From NCBI GenBank assembly GCA_964519585.1, contig CAZFIO010000008.1, forward strand, positions 1 to 25,180: 25,180 nt of DNA. The letters run 5' to 3'. Below, one piece after another: positions 14,904 to 22,483 of the stretch. Position numbers and translations under genes: made by a program. Below the pieces are notes generated by a model. The model saw only the letters and a program-made list of their open reading frames with translations. It made no database searches and was not told the origin of the DNA. Each line of letters starts with the position of its first letter. Within the stretch, counting starts at the first letter, position 1. The stretch is from CAZFIO01 sp964519585 (GTDB lineage Bacteria; Bacillota; Clostridia; Tissierellales; Tissierellaceae).

Positions 14904-14932
14904 ATTATGTAACCAAATATTCTATATTCCAA
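14904..14932 (-). promoter_or_regulatory. Candidate promoter of the serpin gene
   Basis: TTGGAA (14927-14932), 17 bases, CATAAT (14904-14909) on the minus strand. Directly upstream, two copies of TTTAAACACCC (14940-14950 and 14951-14961) form a tandem direct repeat overlapping the end of the DUF1361 gene. Confidence 0.45.
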
Positions 14933-14960
14933 GAAAAAGTTTAAACACCCTTTAAACACC

Positions 14961-15647
14961 CTAAGGTTCAAATCTGTAAATCCTATAAAGAATATAGGAG
15001 GATAATGTAAAAACAGTAAAAATTCCAATAAATCCAAGCGTAAAAAAATTTGCTTCAGATATAAGTAGCTTAATTAACTGAAAAGGATTAAAGACTATAT
15101 CCCATGAGTTGAATCTAAGGAATCTTCCTATATAAATCCCTATGGAGGATAAAATTGATACTAGTAATATAGCTAAATAAGATAAGGCTTTTGAAAATCT
15201 ATTTCTAACTATATCCTGAAAAATATTTAAAGATTCCAGACCAACTAGAATTGAAAATAAAAAACCTAAACCAATAATCAATAGCTTTGCCCAAATTAAG
15301 ATATCCTGCCCATAGACAACCGGACTTACATTGGAGTATCTTTCTACCTCAACCAGCCACATAAATTTATCACCTGATATGTGTATGAAATCAGTAACCA
15401 TGTAAAGAGAGTTAGGGAAAAAGAATAACCATAGGCCCACCCATAAAAATTGATGGATAGGCTTATATCTTTCCATACTTATGTAGGCTTTATATATAAA
15501 TAACAGGGGCAAGACTGCCAGAAAAACATTCCAAGCCAGCATTAAATAAAGAAAATCAATATCTTGAAAAAACATTATGAGACAAAGAATCCAATATATA
15601 AACATAAATACTAATATTCCTTTGTATTTATTAAGAAAATTTTCCAT
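14961..15647 (-). CDS. DUF1361 family membrane protein
   Basis: The 228-residue protein has about six membrane helices (about 9-27, 31-52, 65-82, 117-139, 155-175, 196-221). Its key motifs match DUF1361: LAWNVFLAVLPLLFIYKA, LWLFFFPNSLYMVTDFIHIS and GRFLRFNSWDIVFNPFQ. The function of this family is unknown; it is an integral membrane protein of the cytoplasmic membrane. GGGGGT precedes the ATG by 6 bases. It lies 123 bases upstream of the serpin with no terminator between, so the two may be cotranscribed. A partial Fur-box-like sequence is found at 15710-15724. Confidence 0.85.
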   Translation of the reverse strand: MENFLNKYKGILVFMFIYWILCLIMFFQDIDFLYLMLAWNVFLAVLPLLFIYKAYISMERYKPIHQFLWVGLWLFFFPNSLYMVTDFIHISGDKFMWLVEVERYSNVSPVVYGQDILIWAKLLIIGLGFLFSILVGLESLNIFQDIVRNRFSKALSYLAILLVSILSSIGIYIGRFLRFNSWDIVFNPFQLIKLLISEANFFTLGFIGIFTVFTLSSYILYRIYRFEP

Positions 15648-15765
15648 AATAACCCCCAGTTTTCTTATAATCTTACCTATAGAGGCTGATTATAATTTTT
15701 AATAATTTATGATAATCATTAGTCTAAAGCCTTAATATATGTCTTTTTTATTCTATTATAAGCTC

Positions 15766-16131
15766 TTATAAGGTTTGTCTTATTTCTCTTGGTCTGATTT
15801 TTAATTCCGCCCTCAACCAGGGGAACTTTTCTTTCGTCAGGTCATAGTCTTGACCTTCATACAGAAAAATCCCTGTGCCTTCTATCAAGAACCCAGTACC
15901 CATAGAATGAAAGCCCTCCACTTCCCTGCTACCTAGGGTTAAAAGAATATTTTCATTCTCTTTTATATTTTCCTCTGTTTGATTCATCCTACCAACAGGT
16001 ATTAAAAGATTTCCCTGGCTTATGTTTATATAGGAGTTCCAAGTGTTTACCACATGGACTTCTTTAGCCTGGCTTACTATGGAAACTACACCCTCATGTT
16101 TCAATACATCTAGCATTTTTTCTGGTATCAT
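15766..16131 (-). CDS. Pyridoxamine 5'-phosphate oxidase-like flavin-binding protein
   Basis: A 121-residue soluble protein with the split-barrel pattern of small PNPOx-like proteins: VVSIVSQAKEVHVVNTWNSY at about 15-34, then NLLIPVGRMNQTEENIKENE, NILLTLGSRE and GTGFLIEGTGIF. Family members bind FMN, F420 or heme and act as reductases or sensors; which ligand is used cannot be decided here. Biosynthetic PdxH is longer, so vitamin B6 synthesis is unlikely. It follows the nitroreductase gene by 81 bases on the same strand with no clear terminator between them, so they may be cotranscribed. Confidence 0.8.
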   Translation of the reverse strand: MIPEKMLDVLKHEGVVSIVSQAKEVHVVNTWNSYINISQGNLLIPVGRMNQTEENIKENENILLTLGSREVEGFHSMGTGFLIEGTGIFLYEGQDYDLTKEKFPWLRAELKIRPREIRQTL

Positions 16132-16212
16132 TTTTTCATCTTCCTTTTTTTATATTTATCTTATTTTTATGTAGACCCCGTATCCAGTTGCTGAATATTT
16201 AATACTTACCTC

Positions 16213-16872
16213 CTATCCCCACTTGAAATTTTCTATTCCAGCACCTATTTCAAAATGATATTTTGCTATTCCTAGATCAACCTTGGAATATACAGCTGGT
16301 AAGGCCTCTGCTATAACTGTATTATCCCTTAAGGTAAACAAAAACTTCTGTTGATTAATAGCACTAGGGGCAAGCAGGACCATTTCCATCCCATTTTTAA
16401 ACCAAGCTGGCATCTCCCCTTCTAGTCTACATAATTTATCCATCTCCTTAGACTTATGGGGTTTCCCCTGATTTTGACCATAACCTATTGCTATTACCAA
16501 TCTTATACTTTCTCCCTTCCTTAGTTTATATGGTATTGTAAATTTATTGTAGGTCAATCCTACCCAGCAGGTATTTAGTCCTAGCTGTTGGGCCTTTATG
16601 ACAATCTTTTGCCCATAGTAGCCACAATCCTCATCCCTCCCCTTGGGACCTATAAGGGCTATATAGTTCCTACAGTTTTCAAAACTACCATAATGAAAAA
16701 ACTTACTTCTGAAAGCCTTAGGCTCATTTAAACATAATTGAAAATTTAGTCCACTTTCTTCATTGCATAAGTTTATTATTTCCCTTAAATCTTTTTCTAC
16801 TTGCCCTTCTATTTTTCTATCTGTAAAGCGCCTCACAGAATTTCTGCTTCTTATAGCTTCATATATATCCAA
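16213..16872 (-). CDS. Nitroreductase family protein
   Basis: The 219-residue protein has the nitroreductase N-terminus YEAIRSRNSVRRFTDRKIEG, the central GYYGQKIVIKAQQLGLNTCW at about 83-102, and a second conserved half with PAWFKNGMEMVLLAPSAINQ and GIAKYHFEIGA. This is the tandem-motif, Clostridial type (putative TM nitroreductase). Such enzymes bind FMN and use NAD(P)H to reduce nitro, quinone or similar groups. The start is a TTG at 16872 with AAAGGGG about 8 bases ahead; an in-frame ATG is absent close by. The hairpin 16951-16999 separates it from the exonuclease gene. Confidence 0.87.
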   Translation of the reverse strand: MDIYEAIRSRNSVRRFTDRKIEGQVEKDLREIINLCNEESGLNFQLCLNEPKAFRSKFFHYGSFENCRNYIALIGPKGRDEDCGYYGQKIVIKAQQLGLNTCWVGLTYNKFTIPYKLRKGESIRLVIAIGYGQNQGKPHKSKEMDKLCRLEGEMPAWFKNGMEMVLLAPSAINQQKFLFTLRDNTVIAEALPAVYSKVDLGIAKYHFEIGAGIENFKWG

Positions 16873-16950
16873 CTTTGATACCCCTTTTCAACTTCATATT
16901 TAAAGTTTACCTATAATTTACAGGTCTTACAAATATTATAACCCATAAAA

Positions 16951-16999
16951 ATAGGATAGGCTTAAATATTTTTAAATCATATCTAATACCTATCCCTAT
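16951..16999 (-). terminator. Probable terminator of the exodeoxyribonuclease gene
   Basis: ATAGGATAGG (16951-16960) pairs with CCTATCCCTAT (16989-16999) with one bulged base, and TTTTT follows on the minus strand. The loop is long (28 bases), which lowers confidence. Confidence 0.5.
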
Positions 17000-17025
17000 A
17001 TTTTAATTTGTCTCTGAATATTTTT

Positions 17026-17853
17026 TTATAAGTCTATTTCCAATAATATTGGTGCATGGTCTTGCCTAGGCCCTGAATCTATCATTTCAGATTTTTTGAC
17101 CCTTTCTGCAAGACGGTTGCTAACCAGCCAATAGTCAATCCTCCAGCCTGAATTATTGATTTTACTTGTTCTAGCACGTTGGGCCCACCAAGTATACATG
17201 CCTTCTATATCACCATGAAGGTGGCGGAAGGTATCAGTAAAGCCTCTGTTTAAAAGATTGGTGAAACCTTGTCGCTCCTCATCTGTAAAGCCGGCCGAGT
17301 TTCGGTTATTATCAGGATGGGCTAGGTCTATCTCCTTATGGGCTACATTGTAGTCTCCTGTTGCAATGACAGGTTTTATCCTGTCTAGAGCCTCCAGGTA
17401 ATCAGCATACCTCTCATCCCAAACTTGTCTCTCTTCCAAACGACTTAAACCATCTCCTGCATTGGGTGTGTATACTTGGTTTAGGTAAAAATCATCAAAC
17501 TCTAGGGTGATAATCCTTCCCTCATGGTCCATAGTAGATGGAGCATGTATTTCAGGAAAGCTTACAATTGGTTTTAAATCCTTCTTATATAAAAACATAG
17601 TTCCTGCATAACCCTTGCGAGCTGGTTCCACTGAACTAGACCAAACATACTTATAGGCTGGAAACATACTTTCCAATATTTCCTTATGTTTTTTACTAGG
17701 CCCACTACTTGGTAGCTTTGTTTCCTGTAGACCTATGACATCAGCATCATATTCTATAATTGTATTTAATACATCCCTAGATAAAACTGCACGAGCTGAA
17801 TCACTTGTTAATGCTGCATTTAATGAATCAATATTCCATGAAATTAACTTCAT
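17026..17853 (-). CDS. xth: Exodeoxyribonuclease III (AP endonuclease)
   Basis: The 275-residue protein belongs to the exonuclease III/APE family. It cuts DNA at abasic sites and removes nucleotides from 3' ends during base excision repair. Motifs are all present: SWNIDSL at 5-11, the metal-binding Glu in LQETK (44), YTPN near 128-131, GDYNVAH at 166-172, WRIDYWL at 237-243 and the catalytic DHAP at 265-268. Length is normal for the family (about 250-275). AAAGGAGG is 6 bases ahead of the ATG. It appears monocistronic, with a promoter and a start-point dyad at 17868-17928. Confidence 0.97.
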   Translation of the reverse strand: MKLISWNIDSLNAALTSDSARAVLSRDVLNTIIEYDADVIGLQETKLPSSGPSKKHKEILESMFPAYKYVWSSSVEPARKGYAGTMFLYKKDLKPIVSFPEIHAPSTMDHEGRIITLEFDDFYLNQVYTPNAGDGLSRLEERQVWDERYADYLEALDRIKPVIATGDYNVAHKEIDLAHPDNNRNSAGFTDEERQGFTNLLNRGFTDTFRHLHGDIEGMYTWWAQRARTSKINNSGWRIDYWLVSNRLAERVKKSEMIDSGPRQDHAPILLEIDL

Positions 17854-17867
17854 TTTTGTCCTCCTTT

Positions 17868-17928
17868 AATTAGACTTTTACTAAAGATACATGTCTAATT
17901 ATTATATCATAAGTTATATTTCAATCAA
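17868..17928 (-). promoter_or_regulatory. Promoter and dyad upstream of exodeoxyribonuclease III
   Basis: TTGATT (17923-17928), 16 bases, TATAAT (17901-17906) with the extended TGA just ahead of the -10, on the minus strand. AATTAGAC/GTCTAATT (17868-17875 and 17893-17900, 17-base spacer) begins right after the -10 and ends at the ribosome site, so it may be an operator or leader hairpin. Confidence 0.65.
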
Positions 17929-17957
17929 ATATTTCTATTCTGCTAGGATAAATAAAT

Positions 17958-18000
17958 TGGGGTCAAACCTGAATAAGAAGTTTTATTCCAGCTGACCCCA
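17958..18000 (-). terminator. Hairpin after the BlaI/BlaR1-type operon
   Basis: TGGGGTCA (17958-17965) pairs with TGACCCCA (17993-18000), and inner bases CTGAATAA/TTATTCCAG extend the stem. The following sequence is T-rich but broken, so it is a probable rather than certain terminator. It starts 4 bases after the stop of the protease gene. Confidence 0.6.
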
Positions 18001-18004
18001 GATA

Positions 18005-19822
18005 CTATTTAAAGTCTTTCATAGAAAATTCTATTTCTCCATAGGGATCTCTTAGGACAGCATCCGTAACCCCATTTTTCATCAAGTGCTTATATAGGTT
18101 GCTATACATTAGATGTCTAATCTCATCAGAACTTCCATAGTCATCTAGAATTTTATTGGCCAATCCCTTAATCTCCTTCTTGGACCTAGGCATGGTAGAA
18201 AATTCCCTGATAGATATAGAGAAATCTGAACCATCCCTAGCCTGTTCATAGTCTAGTAGAATATAGTTTCCTCCAGAGTCTTTCTTATAGGTTATTGCCA
18301 CTGGGATCACACTTCCCCCTTCTTCTGACAGGGCATTATCATATAAATTATAGGATTGACTATAGGTGGTTACAAAAACCTTCAGCAGGTCTTCCTCCTC
18401 ATAGACACCATATATGATAGGAGCTACCACTAGAAATCCTCCTCTTTTAGTAAAGCCTAAATCTCTTTCAAGTTCTGTAGTATAAACAAGCCTTTCTACT
18501 GGATCTGTGCCTTCATATTCAAAATCTGACATCTTCACTTTTTGACGAATTTCTAGGGCCTGGTACCATTCCTTAGGTGATAGGGAGGTATCAGTTACAT
18601 TATTCCTTGCCCCCAGCATTTCCTTGGCTATACTCATCATTATATGTCCCCTCAGCCCCTCTGAATTACCTAGGTCAAATTGGCTTAAAATATAGTTTAG
18701 GGCATCTTCTCCCCCAAATTTAAAAATATCTTCATATTCATCCTGATGGGCTAGGATATAGTCTTGTGGGTTTGAGGACTCCTTGGGGGAAGAAAGTATG
18801 GCTTCCAATGTCTCCTCTACAAACTTTCCAATATCTCCGCCCTTTTCATAAGGAACCTCTATATGATTATTACCTCCCCTATCTGCTGAACTAGGATTCC
18901 CCAGTAGACTAAATCCTAAGGCTAATGTTACAAATAGGCTTACAATAACTATCCAAAAACTTGGTTTTTTATAATTTAGCACGTTTTCAATCCTCCTTCT
19001 TGCATTCCCCTCCCCAAATGCAAGGGGACTACCGTTAAAGATATGCCTTCCATTGGCTAAAGAAAATAGAGAATTGGCATAATCCTTTTTAATATCCCTA
19101 GACATTTCTTCCAAAACTTTTTCATCACAGGATAGCTCCATATCTATGGTCATCAGGGTAAAGGCTATCCATACCAAGGGGTTAAACCAGTGGATTGATA
19201 AAATTAAAAATGCTAATACTTTAATAATATGGTCCTTCCGCCTAATGTGGATTTGCTCATGGTGTAAAATATAAGTTTTTTCCTCATGATTAAGTCCACT
19301 TGGTAAATATATCCTTGGCCTAATTAATCCAAGTACAAAGGGCGTCTTTAAGTTATCAGCCATATAAATATTTCCTTCAAACTCTTGTGAGTTTCTCAGT
19401 TGTTTTTTTAATTTTAATATAGAAGACACACTGTATATAAGTAGGATTATTATTCCTAGAAGCCAGATGTCCCTAGCTAAACTCATGTAAATCTGCATGG
19501 GATTTGCACTTGCCTCCATAACTGCAGTAGGCAGCGATTGGTTAATATATGTATCTAACCTTTCCAATCCAGTGTAAATTTCAGGACTCTGCTGGAAAAC
19601 AATATCACTTGGTATAGGAGCAAGGTTTGCAGACCGGGGTAGAAGGCTAAATACACTTTCAAAGGAAAATGGAATTAAAAGACGAAATCCTACTACAGAC
19701 CATAGAGTATAAGAAAGAACCTTTGGTGCCTTTTTTAGTGCCTGCCTAGCAAGGATTACACACAGAATTACATAGGAACCTGTAAGACTCATATTTAGTA
19801 TGGAGATAAATATCTTGGTCAT
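18005..19822 (-). CDS. BlaR1/MecR1-like M56 membrane metalloprotease (antirepressor)
   Basis: The 605-residue protein has membrane helices near 5-24, 37-55, 118-136 and 203-225, then about 288-307. The zinc protease motif is HEQIH at 188-192, with the further ligand in ELSCDEKVLEEM at about 229-240, as in M56 peptidases. After the last helix come about 295 residues outside the membrane. Unlike true BlaR1, this part has no penicillin-binding domain: no SxxK, SxN or KTG set is seen, so a beta-lactam signal is not supported. The gene starts 2 bases after the BlaI-type repressor, which it presumably causes to be cleaved. The external sensor domain probably recognises another envelope ligand. Confidence 0.88.
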   Translation of the reverse strand: MTKIFISILNMSLTGSYVILCVILARQALKKAPKVLSYTLWSVVGFRLLIPFSFESVFSLLPRSANLAPIPSDIVFQQSPEIYTGLERLDTYINQSLPTAVMEASANPMQIYMSLARDIWLLGIIILLIYSVSSILKLKKQLRNSQEFEGNIYMADNLKTPFVLGLIRPRIYLPSGLNHEEKTYILHHEQIHIRRKDHIIKVLAFLILSIHWFNPLVWIAFTLMTIDMELSCDEKVLEEMSRDIKKDYANSLFSLANGRHIFNGSPLAFGEGNARRRIENVLNYKKPSFWIVIVSLFVTLALGFSLLGNPSSADRGGNNHIEVPYEKGGDIGKFVEETLEAILSSPKESSNPQDYILAHQDEYEDIFKFGGEDALNYILSQFDLGNSEGLRGHIMMSIAKEMLGARNNVTDTSLSPKEWYQALEIRQKVKMSDFEYEGTDPVERLVYTTELERDLGFTKRGGFLVVAPIIYGVYEEEDLLKVFVTTYSQSYNLYDNALSEEGGSVIPVAITYKKDSGGNYILLDYEQARDGSDFSISIREFSTMPRSKKEIKGLANKILDDYGSSDEIRHLMYSNLYKHLMKNGVTDAVLRDPYGEIEFSMKDFK

Positions 19823-19824
19823 TT

Positions 19825-20187
19825 CTACTCCTCCTTGTAGTCATCAATTAACTTTTTTAATTCTTCAGCTTCTTGACTACTTATTCCCTTACTTCCAATA
19901 AAGGATGTAAGGAATTTTGGCAAGGACCCTCCAAAGGTATCCTCCACAAAGACTATACTTTGTTTTGCATAATATTCATCCCTGGTTAAAAGGGATGAAA
20001 CTATAGTATCTTTATTTTGAAAAATCTTCTTTTGGCATAATTTTTTTAGTACTGTATAGGTAGTAGATTTCTTCCAGTCCATTTCTTTTTCACATAGTTT
20101 TACTAGGTCTCCTGATTGGATAGGTTCATTTTCCCAAATTAATCCTGCAAACCTTTCTTCACTATCTGTAAGTTTATAGTACCCCAT
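19825..20187 (-). CDS. BlaI/MecI-family transcriptional repressor
   Basis: The 120-residue winged-helix protein has the BlaI pattern LTDSEERFAGLIWENEPIQS, then DWKKSTTYTVLKKLCQKKIF at about 39-58 (the recognition helix), and the helical C-terminal dimer region with LPKFLTSFIG, where family members are cut by their protease partner. I start it at the ATG at 20187, because AAGGAGG (20194-20200) lies 6 bases ahead; the frame could extend to 20214 but would include this site. It forms a two-gene operon with the M56 protease. A promoter and repeated GTCTATAA sites precede it. Confidence 0.92.
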   Translation of the reverse strand: MGYYKLTDSEERFAGLIWENEPIQSGDLVKLCEKEMDWKKSTTYTVLKKLCQKKIFQNKDTIVSSLLTRDEYYAKQSIVFVEDTFGGSLPKFLTSFIGSKGISSQEAEELKKLIDDYKEE

Positions 20188-20201
20188 TATATCCCTCCTT
20201 A

Positions 20202-20258
20202 GTCTATAATTCATCGACCACTTATTTTAAGTCTATAACTCTTAGACCAAAAAGTCAA
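20202..20258 (-). promoter_or_regulatory. Promoter and operator cluster of the BlaI/BlaR1-type operon
   Basis: TTGACT (20253-20258), 17 bases, TAGACT (20230-20235) on the minus strand. A dyad GTCTA-N7-TAGAC (20231-20247) covers the spacer and -10, and another GTCTATAA half-site occurs at 20202-20209 near the ribosome site. This fits autorepression by the BlaI-type protein. The -35 lies within 8 bases of the stop codon of the preceding gene. Confidence 0.65.
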
Positions 20259-20265
20259 GGGGATT

Positions 20266-20994
20266 TTAATTATTTATACCCTGCTCTTTAAACATCCAGG
20301 GTCTTTCCCCGCCCAGCCATCCATTTTGCTTCCAATAGTTTCTATCAGTCATATTCCAATTATTTGATTTTTGCATCATTCTCATCATATTAAAAATAAA
20401 TTTTAACCTTAAACCTGGTCTTACTTTTCCTATCTTTCCTTCTAGCTTTTGTGCAAGACTAGAAGTATCTTTTTCTATTGATTCTTTAATTTTATGAGGA
20501 ACCTCCCCCCAGTTTGAAGCACTTACATTTTTACTGTAGCGGTAAACCTTGGGGACTCCAAGCCAGAATAGTTGTTGTGATAGTGATTTTGTAACCCTCT
20601 TGGCACCTGCCCCTGCAGCTGTTGAAACCACAATCCCTAGCTTGCTAAACATAGCCTTTTTTGGCCTATGGGAAAGCCACATATATCCAAAATGATCAAA
20701 CAAAGTTTTTAGTTGACCAGTCATCCCATAACAATAGGTGGGTGAATTAATAATGATAATGTCAGATTTCTCCATAGACTCAACAATTTTTTTCACCTGC
20801 CCAGCCTGGGGGCAGTGCTCCTCACCCTCATTGAAACATTTGTAACAACCCACACAGAATTCAGGCGTATCCTTAGGCATAAAATATTCATAAATTTCCT
20901 TGTCTATAGGTGGTATTTTATCAACTATTTGCTTGGTAATGTTATAGGTAGAACCCTTATGTCCCTGTCCATGGACTACTGTAATCCTTGTCAT
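20266..20994 (-). CDS. NAD(P)H-dependent flavin reductase / iron-sulfur flavoprotein-like
   Basis: The 242-residue protein has a flavodoxin-like N-terminal fold: HGQGHKGSTYNITKQIVDKI at about 8-27, then INSPTYCYGMTGQLKTLFDH at about 82-101. The compact cysteine cluster at C47, C50, C53 and C61 (C-x2-C-x2-C-x7-C) matches the 4Fe-4S motif of Isf-type flavoproteins, so it may hold both FMN and a cluster. The last 60 residues are basic and aromatic, with no assigned role. It follows the TetR gene by 57 bases and is the likely regulated target. It probably reduces an electrophile, a quinone or oxygen species with NAD(P)H or ferredoxin; the substrate is not evident. Confidence 0.85.
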   Translation of the reverse strand: MTRITVVHGQGHKGSTYNITKQIVDKIPPIDKEIYEYFMPKDTPEFCVGCYKCFNEGEEHCPQAGQVKKIVESMEKSDIIIINSPTYCYGMTGQLKTLFDHFGYMWLSHRPKKAMFSKLGIVVSTAAGAGAKRVTKSLSQQLFWLGVPKVYRYSKNVSASNWGEVPHKIKESIEKDTSSLAQKLEGKIGKVRPGLRLKFIFNMMRMMQKSNNWNMTDRNYWKQNGWLGGERPWMFKEQGINN

Positions 20995-21051
20995 ATTTTC
21001 ACTTCCTTTTCTACAATCAAACTGAACTCCTGAAAGAACTTAAGATTTTCC

Positions 21052-21672
21052 TTATTGTCTTTTCTTTAGATAAATTTTGTTATACTGGCTTGCATGCTTT
21101 TTTAAGGTCTCAATGGCTTCATCCTCTTTCCTCTGGTCCTTGTCATACTTATATAGTAGTAAAAATACAGGAGAATAGAAATGCAAGGCCATGGTATAGG
21201 CATCACCTTCTATAAATCTTCCAGAATCAATAAACTTTTGTATGACCTGCCTTTGGGCTTCCAAAACCCTGTCTATAAAAACACTTATAAAAATTTCCCC
21301 AACTCTTTTATTCCCATACTGTTCAATGGTTAAGAGACGCCTTAGTTTCGATATGTAGTCATCCCTTAGATAAAATAAAAAGATATTGGTACATATATCC
21401 AAGAAGACCTCTTCACTAATCCCATCATAAAATTCTGAAATGTTTTCATCAGCCGATGGTGGTAATTGAACACCTTCTAAGGTAAGATAGTATCTCTTAA
21501 GGGTTTCATCTATAATTTTGTTCAAAATATCTTCCTTATTTTTAAAGTGGTTGTATATTGAACTTTCCTTAATCCCTACAGCTGAGGCTATTTCCCGAAT
21601 TGTTACAGCATCATAACCCTTGAGGGAAAATAAGGATAAGGCTTCATAAATAATTTTTTCTCTGGTGGACAA
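21052..21672 (-). CDS. TetR-family transcriptional regulator
   Basis: The 206-residue protein begins with a TetR DNA-binding domain (TREKIIYEALSLFSLKGYDA and TIREIASAVGIKESSIYNHF, about residues 3-43), followed by a helical ligand domain. It starts with TTG at 21672; AAGGAGG is 6 bases ahead and there is no better ATG. It heads an operon with the iron-sulfur flavoprotein-like reductase. The two palindromes at the promoter are strong operator candidates and make autorepression nearly certain. Confidence 0.93.
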   Translation of the reverse strand: MSTREKIIYEALSLFSLKGYDAVTIREIASAVGIKESSIYNHFKNKEDILNKIIDETLKRYYLTLEGVQLPPSADENISEFYDGISEEVFLDICTNIFLFYLRDDYISKLRRLLTIEQYGNKRVGEIFISVFIDRVLEAQRQVIQKFIDSGRFIEGDAYTMALHFYSPVFLLLYKYDKDQRKEDEAIETLKKHASQYNKIYLKKRQ

Positions 21673-21710
21673 AATATCCCTCCTTATCTATAGCTATTAA
21701 GCATGCTTAT

Positions 21711-21763
21711 AAAAAACTAACATCTGTTAGCTAAACTATAGCTAACAGATGTTAGTTTGTCAA
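21711..21763 (-). promoter_or_regulatory. Promoter with two nested operators, also a possible terminator
   Basis: TTGACA (21758-21763), 17 bases, TATAGT (21735-21740) on the minus strand. A 19-bp perfect inverted repeat (21714-21732 with 21740-21758, 7-base centre) spans it. Each arm is itself a palindrome: CTAACATCTGTTAG or CTAACAGATGTTAG. One site fills the promoter spacer and the other follows the -10. On the minus strand the structure ends in TTTTTT, so it could also terminate transcripts from the HAD gene. Confidence 0.85.
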
Positions 21764-21780
21764 GATTTCTTTTTAGGTTT

Positions 21781-22428
21781 TTATAGTTGGAGTAAATCTA
21801 TAATATGACCAAAGTTCTTAATATATATATCTGCTACCTCTATTATTTCCCTTATATTCTTTTTGGAATAGTCATCCTCCACAGCTACTACATTTAAGCC
21901 TGCCTTTTTAGCTGTTTTCATGCTATAGAGTGAATCTTCAAATAAATATATATCCTTTGCCTCCATATCCAGCCTTTTGGTAAGAAGCTTAAAATAATCT
22001 TCATCATGTTTTGTAAGTTGGGTATTTCCGTTGGTTTGTATAAATTCAAAGTAGTGGCTCATATCATGTTTGTCTAAAAAAGCCTGGATAAATTCATCAT
22101 CTGTTACACTTGCTATAGCCACCCTTACATTCTTATCCTTTAGAAGTTTTATCATATCTAGGGCAAAGGGTTTTAGCCTTGCTTGTTTTTTATAGAATAA
22201 AAATAAGATTTGGTCTAGGTCTTCCTTCACCTGCATATAAGCCTTGCCTAGTTCATAATTCTCCACCATATAGGCGGCTGTTTCTCCTATTCTCAAATGT
22301 GCGATAGCTTCATTTAAATCCTCTTTGGGGATAACTCCCTGAGATATCAAGTAATTCTTCCCTATATTATCCCAAAATTCTGTGGAATCAACTAAGGTTC
22401 CATCTAAGTCGAATACTAGTGCCTTCAC
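21781..22428 (-). CDS. HAD-superfamily phosphatase
   Basis: Starting at GTG 22428 the protein is 215 residues. AGGAGG (22435-22440) is 6 bases ahead and the first motif then lies at the very N-terminus, as is normal; the longer frame from 22458 would code the ribosome site. HAD motifs are FDLDGTLVDS at about 6-15 (nucleophile D7), SVTDDEF for motif II, a Lys near THEDYFK-like KHDEDYFKLL for motif III and FEDSLYSMKTAKKAGLNVVA for motif IV. The helical cap between motifs I and II places it with phosphoglycolate phosphatase/beta-phosphoglucomutase-type enzymes. The substrate is a small phosphorylated metabolite of unknown identity. It follows the serine hydrolase gene by 55 bases and may be cotranscribed with it. 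Confidence 0.9.
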   Translation of the reverse strand: MKALVFDLDGTLVDSTEFWDNIGKNYLISQGVIPKEDLNEAIAHLRIGETAAYMVENYELGKAYMQVKEDLDQILFLFYKKQARLKPFALDMIKLLKDKNVRVAIASVTDDEFIQAFLDKHDMSHYFEFIQTNGNTQLTKHDEDYFKLLTKRLDMEAKDIYLFEDSLYSMKTAKKAGLNVVAVEDDYSKKNIREIIEVADIYIKNFGHIIDLLQL

Positions 22429-22483
22429 ATTACTCCTCCTAAACTTTATTCTAATCATGTATATAAATTGCTTGTAGGAAAGC

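Noticed and set aside
20815..21215. Plus-strand frames near the flavoprotein and TetR genes
   Set aside because: Opposite to coding sequence with clear motifs, and no ribosome binding site.
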